DNA of 64,000 nucleotides from Hypericibacter sp963696655 (GCA_963696655.1 CAVOLB010000078.1:15019-79018); one strand, 5' to 3'. Counted from the first letter of the stretch, positions 1 through 9,365 are shown. Notes: a model not told the origin generated them from the letters alone. Program-made: numbers and translations.

Positions 1-137
1 GGAACGACGTCCTGGCCGCGATCCTCGGCAATATCGCGGCCGCGGTGGAATGCAGCCGCGAGGGCAACGAGCCGGTGACGCCGGACTCCGTCCATCAGCG
101 CATCCAGGAACTCGAACGGGTCGCCAACCTGGCCTGA
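1..137 (+). CDS. 3' end of an unidentified gene (truncated by window edge)
   Basis: An open frame enters from the left edge and stops with TGA at 135-137, giving the last 44 residues of a protein (ending ERVANLA). The tail is Ala-rich with a short charged helix-like end. No motif identifies the family. It lies on the opposite strand to the next gene and converges with it, separated by about 34 bp. Confidence 0.5.
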   Translation, partial: NDVLAAILGNIAAAVECSREGNEPVTPDSVHQRIQELERVANLA

Positions 138-171
138 CCCGGCTGAAGCCGGGTGCTGGGCCCGGCGGGAA

Positions 172-1323
172 TCAGCCTTGCTCCATCAGGGCCCGGATCC
201 GCGCCACCACGGCCCCCAATTCGTCGGGCAGCGGTCGATTGTCGCGCTGGAACGGGTCGCCGAACCAGACGGCGTGCCCCTCCTTGATCATCAGGCGATG
301 GATCGCCGTCAGGTCGCGGTCATGCCCGATCGCCCCCAGGCGATCGGCCAGCTCGGCGATCGCCCGGCGCAGCCGGCGCGCGATCGGCCGCGGCAGGAGC
401 TCCGCCAGGCTGCCGAGAACTCCCGTTCCGAAGCCCGCGGAAAGCGGCAGCGGATAGATCGCCAGCGGCCGGCCGAGGCGGCCGATCTCCATCAGCATCG
501 AGATGCTGTCGCTGGTGACGATGAAGCGATCGGCGAGGCCCAGGAGCGCGCGATAGGGATTGCGTTCCCCGCCCGGGCTCCAGCGATGCAGCAGCGAACC
601 CGGCGGCAGCATGCGCTCCAGCACGGCAATGACGGCATCGGGCGTCCGCCGGCTGGTGGTGACGACGAGCGTGCCCCGTTCGCGGGCGGCGAGGTCGGCG
701 ATCCCGGCGGCGAGCTGGCGCGCGACCGTCTCGTCGAAGCGCACCGCCTTGGTGCGTCCGCCCACCATGACCGCGATCAAGGGCCGCGGCAGCGGCTCGA
801 GCTCCCGCCGCCAGCCCTCGGTCTCGGCGGCAATGGCGGCCATCTCGATGCGCTGCAGCGGGAAATTGATCCGCAGCAGGTTGGGCTGGGGCGGCAACCG
901 ATATTGGACCGAGGCCACCGCCAGATCGAAACGGTCGAGCATGCGCTTGGGCGGCCCGATCAGGGCGATCCGGGTCCGCCCTCGCGACTGTTCCTTGATC
1001 CAGAGCGCCACCATCGACATCCGGCGGCCGATGGTGATGACGAGATCGGGCCAGGGGGCTTCGAGCGGATCGGACTTCGCCGGATCGACGTGATGGATCG
1101 AGGCGGCGACCCGGGGCTTGGCGTCGGCAAACTCCGGGCGGACGCGAATCTGCTTGGGCTGGCTCGGCCAGGGCAGCGCGTCGGCGACCACCTGCAGCTG
1201 CGCGTTGTCGCCGGTCTTGTCCGACATCAGCAGCCAGACGAGGGGCGACGGACGAGCGCCGGCCGGCATCGACGCGCTGGTCTTGGGGTCTGGCGACGGC
1301 ATGGGCAATGAAGGGCCTGTCAC
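172..1323 (-). CDS. ELM1-family (DUF1022) protein, copy A
   Basis: A 383-residue protein of the family annotated as mitochondrial fission ELM1 / COG3660, whose bacterial members are usually soluble and thought to have a GT-B-like glycosyltransferase fold. Visible hallmarks are the N-terminal SDKTGDNAQ segment (family pattern xDGKxGDxxQ), a central VMVGG loop and the TSDSISMLMEIGRLGRPLAIYPLP segment resembling a nucleotide-sugar site. The start shown is GTG at 1323; an ATG at 1302 is equally possible and neither has a strong ribosome binding site. It follows a paralogue (1347-2624) by 23 bp and is the last gene of a PAP2-ELM1-ELM1 group. A role in envelope glycan synthesis is inferred from context; the biochemical function is not known. 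Confidence 0.8.
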   Translation of the reverse strand: MTGPSLPMPSPDPKTSASMPAGARPSPLVWLLMSDKTGDNAQLQVVADALPWPSQPKQIRVRPEFADAKPRVAASIHHVDPAKSDPLEAPWPDLVITIGRRMSMVALWIKEQSRGRTRIALIGPPKRMLDRFDLAVASVQYRLPPQPNLLRINFPLQRIEMAAIAAETEGWRRELEPLPRPLIAVMVGGRTKAVRFDETVARQLAAGIADLAARERGTLVVTTSRRTPDAVIAVLERMLPPGSLLHRWSPGGERNPYRALLGLADRFIVTSDSISMLMEIGRLGRPLAIYPLPLSAGFGTGVLGSLAELLPRPIARRLRRAIAELADRLGAIGHDRDLTAIHRLMIKEGHAVWFGDPFQRDNRPLPDELGAVVARIRALMEQG

Positions 1324-1346
1324 GATCGAGCTGGATGGCCAGCGGG

Positions 1347-2624
1347 CTAAGGCGCGCCGGGAAGCATCGGCGCGGCCGCTGAACCGACCGCATCATGCGG
1401 GCCGGCGCGGGCCTTGTGAACAGGATCCGCATCCGACCCGGGGCGACCGAGGAGCGCATAGACCCGCGCCACGGCACGGTCCAGATCCTGCAAGGGGGCT
1501 GGATGCCAGGGGCGCGGATCGTCTTGCCCGAGCCAGCGCGCCCGGTCCAGCGAGACGAAACGGTCCTGGGCCAGCCGGATATCGCGGCTGCGGTTGATCC
1601 GCCAGGGCGGCAGGCCGATGGCCAACGCATAGTGGAGCCCGAGCAGACCCTGATCCCTGAGCTGCGACCAGCGCCACCATTGGCGGATGCGCGGATCGCG
1701 GGCGCGGGGGCCCCGCATGGCGGCGGGGCCGCCACCGAACTCGAACATGAAGACGGGCCGGCCGGAGGCGCAGGCTTCGGCCAGCATCGACAGGCTGTCG
1801 GCGGTGACGATGAAGCGATCGGCCAGTGCCAGATAGCCCAGATAGGGATTTTCCGGATCGGCCGGACGCCAGCGATAGAACTTGTGCGGCACCTCGATCG
1901 CGCGATCGAGCGCCTCCATGGCGCCGTGGCCGGTGCGCGGGCTGGTGGTCACCAGCAGCGACCCGCCCTGGGTCCGCGCGAAGGCGCTCGCCTCCCGTCC
2001 CAGGCGACGCGCGGTTTCGCGGCTGAACACATAGGGGCCGCTGGAACCGCCGACCACCAGCGCGATCCAGGGATGCGGCAGGTCCGCCAGACGCGGCCGC
2101 CAGACGCGGGCGGCCTCGTCGAGCTTGTCGCGCGTCACCTGATGCAGCGGGAAATCGTTGACCAGCACATGGGGATGCTCGCGCAGCCGGAATTGCGGCG
2201 GCGTCACGACCAGATCGAGCTCCGCCGCGGGCGTCCAATAGCGCCCGATCACGACGATGCGGGTGTGTCCCCCCGACTGGTCCCGCACCCATTTGGCCGG
2301 CGTCTCGTTCTGGCGACCGGCCATGATGATGAGATCGGGCCAGGGCGGCTGGAGCGGGCTCGAGCGCCGCCGGTCGATTCCGGCCAAGGTTCCCTTGCCC
2401 CGCAGCGCGAAATAGAGCTCGTAGGGCAGGAACTTCATTTCCTTCACGACATAAGGCCAGCCCAGCGCGTCGGCCAGGGCGATGCTCTGCGCGTGATCGC
2501 CGGCGCGATGGCATTTGAAGACCCAGACGCTCGGCGGACGATCGAGTGCCGTTCCCGATTCTCCTGCGGCGACGGCGACCCGGGAATCCATGTCGTTCGA
2601 CAGTTCAGCCACCGCGGGCCGCAT
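1347..2624 (-). CDS. ELM1-family (DUF1022) protein, copy B
   Basis: A 425-residue paralogue of the next gene downstream. It has the same order of segments: CHRAGDHAQ near residue 39, ALVVGGSSGPYVF in the middle, and TADSLSMLAEACASGRPVFMFEF as the putative donor-binding loop. It is about 40 residues longer, mostly at the C-terminus, where the sequence is Arg/Ala-rich and low in conservation. The start at 2624 overlaps the end of the PAP2 gene by 20 bp; an ATG at 2591 would remove the overlap. The two copies are clearly diverged, so this is an old tandem duplication. Function is inferred only, possibly a glycosyltransferase acting on lipid-linked sugar. Confidence 0.78.
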   Translation of the reverse strand: MRPAVAELSNDMDSRVAVAAGESGTALDRPPSVWVFKCHRAGDHAQSIALADALGWPYVVKEMKFLPYELYFALRGKGTLAGIDRRRSSPLQPPWPDLIIMAGRQNETPAKWVRDQSGGHTRIVVIGRYWTPAAELDLVVTPPQFRLREHPHVLVNDFPLHQVTRDKLDEAARVWRPRLADLPHPWIALVVGGSSGPYVFSRETARRLGREASAFARTQGGSLLVTTSPRTGHGAMEALDRAIEVPHKFYRWRPADPENPYLGYLALADRFIVTADSLSMLAEACASGRPVFMFEFGGGPAAMRGPRARDPRIRQWWRWSQLRDQGLLGLHYALAIGLPPWRINRSRDIRLAQDRFVSLDRARWLGQDDPRPWHPAPLQDLDRAVARVYALLGRPGSDADPVHKARAGPHDAVGSAAAPMLPGAP

Positions 2625-3681
2625 GGGCCAGGCCTGCGGCCCGATCGATCTCGATCTGCCGGCCCCGGCAGAGGCGATTGGTGAGAAAGATGGCGATTGC
2701 CGCCACCAAGAGGCCGACCGGCAGGTCGATCAGGTAGTGCCAGCGGGCCACGACGGATTCGATGACGATCCAGGCGAAAGCCAGGACCGCCAGCGGCGAC
2801 ACCCATTGCCGCGCTTTGACCGCGTAGTAGACGATGACGAAGGTGGCGCCGACATGGAGCGACGGCATCGCCGCCAGCGGCTGCGCGAAATACTGCCCGC
2901 CATGCTCCGACACCCAGGCGGCACCGCCGGCGAGGACCTGTTTATAGACCTCGTACATCGTCAGCTCCGCATTGGTCGCCAGCGTGTTCGGTCCCTGCTC
3001 GTAGATGAAGGGGCCGACCGCTGGCGCGAACAGATAGCTCAGCGGGCCGATCATCTCGATCAGCAGCAGGCCGATCATGTTGTGATAATGCCAGCGCCGG
3101 TTGCCGATCGAATGGGTCAGGTAGGACAGCACGAAGACGGCGAAGAAGCCTGCCTGATACCAGATGTCGACCGCCGGGATGACGCGGGCGCCGAGGCCCC
3201 GCAGCCAGGCGAACAGGTCGATCACCGGCTGCAGCGCCTGGTCGATGGCGAAATAGCTCTCGTCATAGAGCGCCGGATTGACGACCGGGATCCACATCTT
3301 GATGTTGAAATGGACGTAGATGACGAAGATGAAGAGCGCCAGCAGGTAATAGTCGTCGAAGATGCGCCGTCCGAAGGCGGCCCAGGACGGGCGATTCGAT
3401 CGGGCCACCTGCCGGCCGATCAGCTGAATCACCAGATAGGCGATCGCGGCGAAGATCGGCGGCGCCCAGTAATTGGCGTCGAGGCCGGGAATCTTGCCGG
3501 GTCGGGGCTCGGTGAAGCTGATCCCGTAGCGGCGGGCGATGGCGAGCGCGATGGCGAAGAAGCCGAGCACGACCAGGGTGACGATCAGCATGTCGGGCGG
3601 AAGGAGCCGCCGCCAGGAGGCCCTGCCCGTCGCGACCGGCGACGCCAGGGCTGCGGGGTCGTCGGCCTTCTCCCAATTCAC
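2605..3681 (-). CDS. PAP2-superfamily membrane phosphatase / phosphotransferase
   Basis: A 358-residue polytopic membrane protein. The PAP2 catalytic signature is visible in its C-terminal half: SLHVG at residues 274-278 and R313-x-H315-xxx-D319, the expected nucleophile and charge-relay positions. Several hydrophobic segments precede them, starting near residue 31. The canonical first motif (KxxxxxxRP) is not clear, as in the AUR1/inositol-phosphorylceramide-synthase-like branch of the superfamily, so the enzyme may transfer a phospho-headgroup rather than only hydrolyse one. It heads a minus-strand group with two ELM1-family genes, pointing to lipid-linked glycan or membrane lipid modification. 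The exact substrate cannot be told from sequence. Confidence 0.8.
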   Translation of the reverse strand: MNWEKADDPAALASPVATGRASWRRLLPPDMLIVTLVVLGFFAIALAIARRYGISFTEPRPGKIPGLDANYWAPPIFAAIAYLVIQLIGRQVARSNRPSWAAFGRRIFDDYYLLALFIFVIYVHFNIKMWIPVVNPALYDESYFAIDQALQPVIDLFAWLRGLGARVIPAVDIWYQAGFFAVFVLSYLTHSIGNRRWHYHNMIGLLLIEMIGPLSYLFAPAVGPFIYEQGPNTLATNAELTMYEVYKQVLAGGAAWVSEHGGQYFAQPLAAMPSLHVGATFVIVYYAVKARQWVSPLAVLAFAWIVIESVVARWHYLIDLPVGLLVAAIAIFLTNRLCRGRQIEIDRAAGLAHAARGG

Positions 3682-3852
3682 CAGGAACGCCCTTTCCGTG
3701 ACGATTCATCGAGACTTGTCGCGGCCGCGCGCCCAAGGTCGTCGTCACCGGCGGGTGCGAGGCGAATCCGGCGGGGAGGCCGGACCGGGCGCCAGACTTA
3801 CTCGGCCCGCCCGCTCACGGCAAGCCCGCCGCCCGACATAGCGAATGGTCGG

Positions 3853-3887
3853 TCACGGTCCTGCGGCCTGGGGCCGCAGGACCGTGA
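3853..3887. repeat. Perfect 16-bp inverted repeat in a 467-bp divergent intergenic region
   Basis: The arms at 3853-3868 and 3872-3887 are exact reverse complements with a 3-base loop, giving a very stable hairpin on either strand. It lies in the region 3682-4148 between divergently transcribed genes (PAP2 on minus, ABC exporter on plus), where a terminator is not expected, and there is no T-run on either side. The rest of this region shows no convincing gene. It could be a regulatory or structured leader element. Confidence 0.7.
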
Positions 3888-4148
3888 GAATCCAGGCTTT
3901 GGCGACCGATTTGGGGGCCCGGCAGACCACCCCGCAGGTTGAAGCTGAGGGGGGCGATCGGGTAACACTATCCGGCAGTTTCGGGCCGGATCGGCCGGCC
4001 TTGGACTGGGGCCGCGACAGCCTTGGCGGGGCCACTTCGTTCGAGCGGCACTCGGCAGCCCGGATTGGAGTCCGTCGTCGGGCGGCTATGTAGAGCCTCC
4101 CCATGCCCCGAGGGCATCCGACCCGGCTCCCCTAAACGACAGGATGAG

Positions 4149-5918
4149 ATGTCCAACAAACGCAACCAGTCCCCCAAGCGCAAAAAGTCGCGGGTTCCCT
4201 CGGTGCTGCGGATCGCCGTAGCGACCCCGCCCATCCGCAGCGTCGTCGTCCTTCTCTGCCTGTTGCTGAGCGGCGTCGCCGAAGGCATCGGCGTCGCCAG
4301 CCTCATACCGATTCTCGCCGCCGCCGGAGACCCCTCAGGCGCCAAGAGCGGCATGGGAGCGACCGTCATGCGGGCGCTCAACTACCTCGGCCTGCCGACA
4401 GATCTGTTGACGCTCATCGTGATCCTCGTCGTCGCTATGATCGGCAAGGCCTTGCTGCAGCTCGCGGCCATGCGCCAGGTCGGCCATGCGGTGGCCGAAG
4501 TGGGAACGCATATGCGCCTGGGCCTGGTATCGGCCCTGCTCGATGCGCGCTGGAGCTTCTTCGTGCGCGAACCGATGGGGCGCTTCGCCAATGCGCTCGG
4601 CATCGAGGCCATGCGAGCCAGTGAAGCCTACAGCTCGGTCGCGCAGTTCCTGTCCGGCATCATCCAGGCCATGGTCTATCTCGGCATCGCCGCAGCCTTG
4701 TCCTGGAAGCTCGCGGTCTTTGCGCTCGGCATCGGGTTGGTGATGATGCTCTCCCTGAGCCGCTTCATCATCATCACCCGCCGCAACGCGCGCAAACAGA
4801 CCAAGCGCACCAAGATCATGATCGGACGGCTAGCGGACGTGCTCGTCGGCCTCAAGCCGATGAAGGCGATGGGCCGGCAGGCACGCGTCGGCGCGCTTTT
4901 CGCTCGCGACATCAATGCCATCGACCTGGCGATGCGCCGCCAACTCTTCGCCCGCCATGCCAGCAAGGTGCTGCAGGAACCGATCATCTTCATCTGCATC
5001 GGACTGGGCACTTATTTCGGCAGCACCTATGGGGGCATTCCGCTGCCGGAACTCGTCGTCATGAGCATCGTGCTGGTGAAAACCGTCATGGTCATCGGCA
5101 AGGTTCAGGAAGACCTGCAATCCGTGCAAGTAGCTGAAAGCGGCTATTGGTCGATCCACGGCGCGATCGAGGATGCCAAGGCCGCGCGCGAAACCACCAA
5201 GCCCGGGCGCATGCCCACTTTGAACGGGGGGATGGAGCTGCGGGACGTTTCAATGGCCTTCGGCGACAAGGTCATCTTTGACCACGCCTCTTTCGTCGTG
5301 CCGACCGGCGGCATCACCGCCATCATCGGCGCGTCGGGTGCGGGAAAGACCACGATGGTGGATCTCATCCTGGGACTTCACCAGGCGACCTCGGGTGAGA
5401 TCCTGATCGACGACCAACCCTTGTCTGAGATCGACGTGATCAAGTGGCGTTCGCTCGTCGGCTATGTGCCCCAGGAACTGATCCTGTTCCACGAATCGAT
5501 CATGGCCAACGTCACGCTCGGCGAGCCGAGCTTCACCTCGGCCGATGTCGAGAAGGCGCTACGTCAGGCCGGCGCCTGGGATTTCGTGGCTACGCTCCCC
5601 GATGGGATCCATCACATCGTGGGCGAGCGCGGCGCACTCCTCTCCGGTGGCCAGCGCCAGCGCATCGCGCTGGCGCGTGCCTTGATTCATCGACCGAAGC
5701 TCCTGATCCTCGACGAGGCCACCAGCGCGCTCGATCCGATGACGGAAGCGGGAATCGTCCGCAATGTGCGTGACTTGGTGAACCAGGGTGGCATCACGGT
5801 GCTGTCGATCTCGCATCAATCCGCCTGGATGACGGTCGCCGACAAAGTGATCCGGGTGCAGGATGGCGCGGTCGTGGAGACCACGCCCGACATGTTCCCG
5901 AAGGTCGTCTCGCTCTGA
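4149..5918 (+). CDS. ABC exporter, fused permease and ATPase
   Basis: A 589-residue type I ABC exporter half-transporter. The first roughly 330 residues contain the membrane domain with several long hydrophobic segments. The nucleotide-binding domain carries Walker A GASGAGKT from residue 394, the signature LSGGQ at 498-502 and Walker B LLILDEATSALD just after. The start at 4149 is chosen because AGGA (4141-4144) sits at good ribosome-binding distance; the frame is open further upstream but lacks such a site. It is probably a homodimer in the inner membrane. The family includes lipid, glycolipid and peptide exporters, and the surrounding glycan genes favour a lipid-linked or saccharide substrate, but that is inference. 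Confidence 0.9.
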   Translation: MSNKRNQSPKRKKSRVPSVLRIAVATPPIRSVVVLLCLLLSGVAEGIGVASLIPILAAAGDPSGAKSGMGATVMRALNYLGLPTDLLTLIVILVVAMIGKALLQLAAMRQVGHAVAEVGTHMRLGLVSALLDARWSFFVREPMGRFANALGIEAMRASEAYSSVAQFLSGIIQAMVYLGIAAALSWKLAVFALGIGLVMMLSLSRFIIITRRNARKQTKRTKIMIGRLADVLVGLKPMKAMGRQARVGALFARDINAIDLAMRRQLFARHASKVLQEPIIFICIGLGTYFGSTYGGIPLPELVVMSIVLVKTVMVIGKVQEDLQSVQVAESGYWSIHGAIEDAKAARETTKPGRMPTLNGGMELRDVSMAFGDKVIFDHASFVVPTGGITAIIGASGAGKTTMVDLILGLHQATSGEILIDDQPLSEIDVIKWRSLVGYVPQELILFHESIMANVTLGEPSFTSADVEKALRQAGAWDFVATLPDGIHHIVGERGALLSGGQRQRIALARALIHRPKLLILDEATSALDPMTEAGIVRNVRDLVNQGGITVLSISHQSAWMTVADKVIRVQDGAVVETTPDMFPKVVSL

Positions 5919-5946
5919 TAGCGAGGCCTCTGGCAGCCTCAGTAGC

Positions 5947-6882
5947 TCACGAGGCCCATTTCGGCTTTTCGATGTTGATCGTCAGGGTGCGCCGGAGGAT
6001 TTCCGGGTCGTTGCCGGTGATCGGGCTGACCGAGTGCCAGGAGTTGTAGGTCTTCACGAAGAGGACCGCCTGGTTCGGACGGAAGGCGTAGCTGTCGAGC
6101 CGCTCGAAATCCGAGAACTGCGCCTGCTCGTTCAGATAATTGAAAGCGTGCCGGTTGTCCTTCGGGCGCAGCACATCCGTGCCGCCGCCGATCGCCTCGT
6201 TCCATTCGCCGGGTCGCGCCATCGAAATGACGAGCGTGATGATCTTGTTCGCATTGTCGGTGTGCGGCAGCAGGAACCCGCCGGCGGCGGACAGCATCGA
6301 GAATTCGAAGCGGGCGTTGAGCGGGATGTCTTTCCGGTTGCCCGGAAAGAGGCGCCGCAGCCGGCGCAGGCCCCGCAGCGGCTTGCCGTCCAATCCCAAA
6401 TCGATGTAGCGCTTCTGCAGCGCCTCGAGCACGCCCGGAATGAAGCCGTCGCCCTTCACCCAACTGTGGAACTCGCGCCAGGTGGGTTGGGCGCGGACAT
6501 AGTCGTGATAGTTCTTCGGGTTGAACTTCTCCGACAACACGTATTTGTTGCCGAATTTCGGCATATGCAGGAACAGCTCCTTCGGCGGGAAGCTGGCGAC
6601 GAGCCGGTCATAGGTGCCCTGTTCCATAAGCGGCTGGGCGAGCCCGATCGGAAAGGGCTCGTAGCGCATCTGCAAGCTGTCGAGATTGAAGAACATGGGG
6701 CCTGTCGACGGAGCAACGACGTGTCGGAGGAACGCGGGTCCAAGATTATCGTATCGACCAGACCCGTTCCACAGCCATCCGCCCCGCCCGGCCGGCGGCG
6801 CCATCCGCCGGAAGACGCCTGCAACGCGGCGCCAGCGCAGCATTTCCGGATTAAAGTCCCGCCGGCCGCGGCGTTCCGTCAC
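5947..6882 (-). CDS. 2-oxoglutarate/Fe(II)-dependent oxygenase family protein
   Basis: A 311-residue protein with the facial triad of 2OG-Fe(II) dioxygenases: HTD in LLPHTDNANK as the first two iron ligands, a distal His in NSWHSV, and Arg in LRRTLTINI as the likely 2-oxoglutarate carboxylate binder. The C-terminal half has the double-stranded beta-helix look; the N-terminal third is less conserved. The start shown is GTG at 6882, preceded by GGGAAGAG; an ATG at 6696 (beginning MFFNLDSL) is a plausible alternative giving about 249 residues. It converges with the ABC exporter (28-bp gap) and is divergent from the FkbM gene. The substrate is unknown; hydroxylation of a cell-surface or secondary metabolite is possible. 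Confidence 0.75.
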   Translation of the reverse strand: MTERRGRRDFNPEMLRWRRVAGVFRRMAPPAGRGGWLWNGSGRYDNLGPAFLRHVVAPSTGPMFFNLDSLQMRYEPFPIGLAQPLMEQGTYDRLVASFPPKELFLHMPKFGNKYVLSEKFNPKNYHDYVRAQPTWREFHSWVKGDGFIPGVLEALQKRYIDLGLDGKPLRGLRRLRRLFPGNRKDIPLNARFEFSMLSAAGGFLLPHTDNANKIITLVISMARPGEWNEAIGGGTDVLRPKDNRHAFNYLNEQAQFSDFERLDSYAFRPNQAVLFVKTYNSWHSVSPITGNDPEILRRTLTINIEKPKWAS

Positions 6883-7019
6883 GGTGCTCTTCCCGGGCCC
6901 GGCACATGGGTCGCCGAAGCGCGCCGGCCTCCGGCTGCGAGCCCACGCCCGCCCCTGGCGCCCACAAACTCGACCGAGTAATCTCCCAACCGCTCAATGG
7001 TGGGGGAGCGTGAGTCGGC

Positions 7020-7872
7020 GTGAAGATCTTAACCGACGGGCGGCAATGGCCGCCCAGCCTGTGGCGGAAGATTCAATTTGGAGTTGCGCGTTGGCTGCGG
7101 CGTGCCTTGCGTCCGGAGGTCGAGATCCGGGCCGGTGGGAAGGTCTATCGCTTTCGCTGCGACGGCGATCGCGACCTGCGTCGCTGCCTGAGCGCTCTCG
7201 TCAAGGAGCCGGGAACCTGCGCCTGGATCGGTCTCGGAAGTGAAGCCGGGCGAGGTGTTCTACGATATCGGCGCGAATATCGGACTCTACACCATCATGG
7301 CAGCCCAGCAGGCCGGACCGTCGGGGCGGGTTTACGCCTTCGAGCCGCACGGCGCCAATTTCGCGCGCCTCGTGGACAATATCGACGCCAACGATCTGGC
7401 CGGTTGCGTCAGCCCCTGCAGTTTCGCCCTGAACGACCGCAGCGGGCTCATCCCCTTCAACTACATCTCGCTGACGATCGGTTCCTCCAACAGTCAGCTC
7501 GGCTCGCTGCGCGACGGTGAAGAGAAGGAGTTCCGACCCGCGCTGTCCGAACCCAAGGCCGCCATGGCGCTCGACGATCTGATCGCCGATCACGATTTCC
7601 GTCCGCCTCACCATCTGAAGCTGGATGTCGACGGCAACGAGCTGCTGGTGTTGCGTGGCATGAGCCGGACCTTGCGGGGTCCGAACCGGCCGCGCTCGAT
7701 TCAGATCGAGGTCAATCTGCGCGGCAAGGCCGAAATCTTCGACTTCCTGGCGGACCATGGCTATGCGCTGGCGGACCGACATTACACGCGTTCGGGGTTG
7801 AGAAAGATCGCTGCCGGCGGAGACCCCGAGGCCTATGCCTATAACGCGATCTTCCGGCCGACATCGAGCTGA
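7020..7872 (+). pseudogene. FkbM-family methyltransferase with an apparent one-base frameshift
   Basis: The methyltransferase core is intact from 7240: FYDIGANIGLYT (SAM-binding motif I), FEPH (motif II acidic residue) and KLDVDGNE (motif typical of FkbM). The expected N-terminal segment of this family (YRFRCDGDRDLRRCL through GTCAWIGL) lies just upstream in a different frame, from a GTG at 7020. Removing one G of the pair at 7236-7237 fuses the two frames into a normal 283-residue FkbM protein. So this is either a real frameshift, leaving at best a 210-residue product from the GTG at 7240, or a base-calling error. FkbM enzymes O-methylate sugars or polyketides; glycan methylation fits the neighbourhood. 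Confidence 0.75.
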
Positions 7873-7882
7873 CGCCGCGGCC

Positions 7883-8680
7883 TCATGGGGCCTGTGTCAG
7901 GACCTCGCCGAGGGCGGCCATCTCGTGCGGATCGAGGTCCGAGACCGCCCAGACCTGCAGGCCGCCGACGCGCCGATGCATCAGGTTGAGGCCTTGACGC
8001 ATCAGCGGCGCGCCCGCCTCGCCGGCATTGGCCGTCGCGCCCGGCGCATCGTCGGGCAGCACATAGAGATCGACGACATGCTGGCCATGCCTATAAACCA
8101 GCACGGCCACCCGACGGCCGCCCACATAGTCGACGCGACCGCCGAGCAGCTCGAAACCCTGCGACGACAGATCGAGCGCCGGCGGCGCCACCTCGACGCG
8201 TCCGGCAAACCAGGGCCGCACCGTATGACGATCGGAGGAGGGCACATCGACGCTGTTGGTCGCCGCCAAGGCCCGCAGGTGACTGGAGACCAGGTCATGC
8301 AGCAGGAGCTCGGTGGTTGTCGCGCCACTGTTCGGCCCCATCAGGCTGCGGGTCACCCCGACGCTGAGGCTCGCCACCAGCAACAAAGAGGCCGCCACCG
8401 CCAGCCACCGCGGCAGGGGCCGGCGTTTCGCCGGCGCCCGGACCGCCGGCGCCGGCTCGGGCTCGGATGCCGAGGCGTGGATCCGGTCGCGCAGGCTTTG
8501 CGGTGCCGCATAGCGCGGCAGCGCGCGTTTCATGCCCTCGCGCAGGGCCTGGAGCGCCGCCATCTCCCGGCCGCAGGCGGCGCAGCCCGCGACATGGGCC
8601 CTGACCGTGGCCGCGGTGCCCTCGTCGAGCTCGCCGTCGAAGCAGGGCTGAAGCAACATGGCAGCGGTTCTGCAATCCAT
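7883..8680 (-). CDS. Anti-sigma factor with N-terminal zinc-finger domain and one membrane helix
   Basis: About 265 residues starting at ATG 8680, 7 bp after the stop of the ECF sigma gene. The N-terminus carries the ZAS-type pattern: Cys in CFDGELDEG, then HVAGCAAC (His-x3-Cys-x2-Cys), which in this family binds zinc and the sigma factor. A single hydrophobic helix (WLAVAASLLLVASLSVGV) follows a basic stretch, so the C-terminal half should be periplasmic. The adjacent sigma gene and tight spacing indicate that it inhibits that sigma factor until a signal arrives; the signal is not visible. Confidence 0.88.
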   Translation of the reverse strand: MDCRTAAMLLQPCFDGELDEGTAATVRAHVAGCAACGREMAALQALREGMKRALPRYAAPQSLRDRIHASASEPEPAPAVRAPAKRRPLPRWLAVAASLLLVASLSVGVTRSLMGPNSGATTTELLLHDLVSSHLRALAATNSVDVPSSDRHTVRPWFAGRVEVAPPALDLSSQGFELLGGRVDYVGGRRVAVLVYRHGQHVVDLYVLPDDAPGATANAGEAGAPLMRQGLNLMHRRVGGLQVWAVSDLDPHEMAALGEVLTQAP

Positions 8681-8687
8681 GAGCGCC

Positions 8688-9254
8688 CTACCCTCCCTGC
8701 CGCGCGGCCCAGGCACGCTTCAACATCTCGCGCGCCCGCGCCAGCCGGGACATGACGGTACCCACGGGCACCTCGAGCAGGTCGGCGATCTCGCGGTAGG
8801 AAAGCTCTTCCATCTCGCGCAGCAGGATGATCTCCCGGAAGCCCGCCGGCAACGCCTCCACCAGCTCGGTCAGCATGGAAGCACATTGCGACCAGTGCGC
8901 CAGCTCCTCGGGGCTGCGCCCGCCATCGGCAGGAAGATCCCCGTCGCCCGACGTCATCACTTCTTCGAGCGACAGGGGCGAACGGGCACCGCTCGTCTTC
9001 GCGACCCAGGTCAGATAGGTCGTGCGCACGATCGCGAGCCACCAGGCGCGCGCGTTGCCGCCTTCGAAGCTGTCGGCATAGCGGACCGCGCGCAGGAACG
9101 CCTCATGGACGATGTCGGCCGCATCCTGCTCGCTGCGCGCGAGCCAGCGCACCAGGTTATAGGCCGCGTCCAGATGCGGCAGGATCAGCCGCTCGATACG
9201 GCCGGCCTTGTCCTCGGGAGGCGCCGGGCTCTCGTCGCGGAAGGGCGGGTTCAT
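8688..9254 (-). CDS. ECF-type RNA polymerase sigma factor
   Basis: A 188-residue protein with only sigma regions 2 and 4, as expected for the extracytoplasmic-function class. Region 2 includes LDAAYNLVRWLARSEQDAADIVHEAF, and region 4 has LPAGFREIILLREMEELSYREIADLL, a clear helix-turn-helix. The start at ATG 9254 (MNPPFRDE) matches the usual family length; an open frame continues upstream without support. It is co-transcribed with the downstream anti-sigma gene. The cupredoxin and metallophosphoesterase genes lie upstream on the same strand, separated by 111 bp, and are its likely targets. Confidence 0.92.
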   Translation of the reverse strand: MNPPFRDESPAPPEDKAGRIERLILPHLDAAYNLVRWLARSEQDAADIVHEAFLRAVRYADSFEGGNARAWWLAIVRTTYLTWVAKTSGARSPLSLEEVMTSGDGDLPADGGRSPEELAHWSQCASMLTELVEALPAGFREIILLREMEELSYREIADLLEVPVGTVMSRLARAREMLKRAWAARQGG

Positions 9255-9365
9255 GGGCGGCGACTCTAGGTCACGCGCCCATGGCGGGCCATATGAACCG
9301 CGCATAGAAAGACCCCTGCCCGCCTTAAGACCTGGCAATGTTCAGTCTCGACCCGGCGGCCTCCC

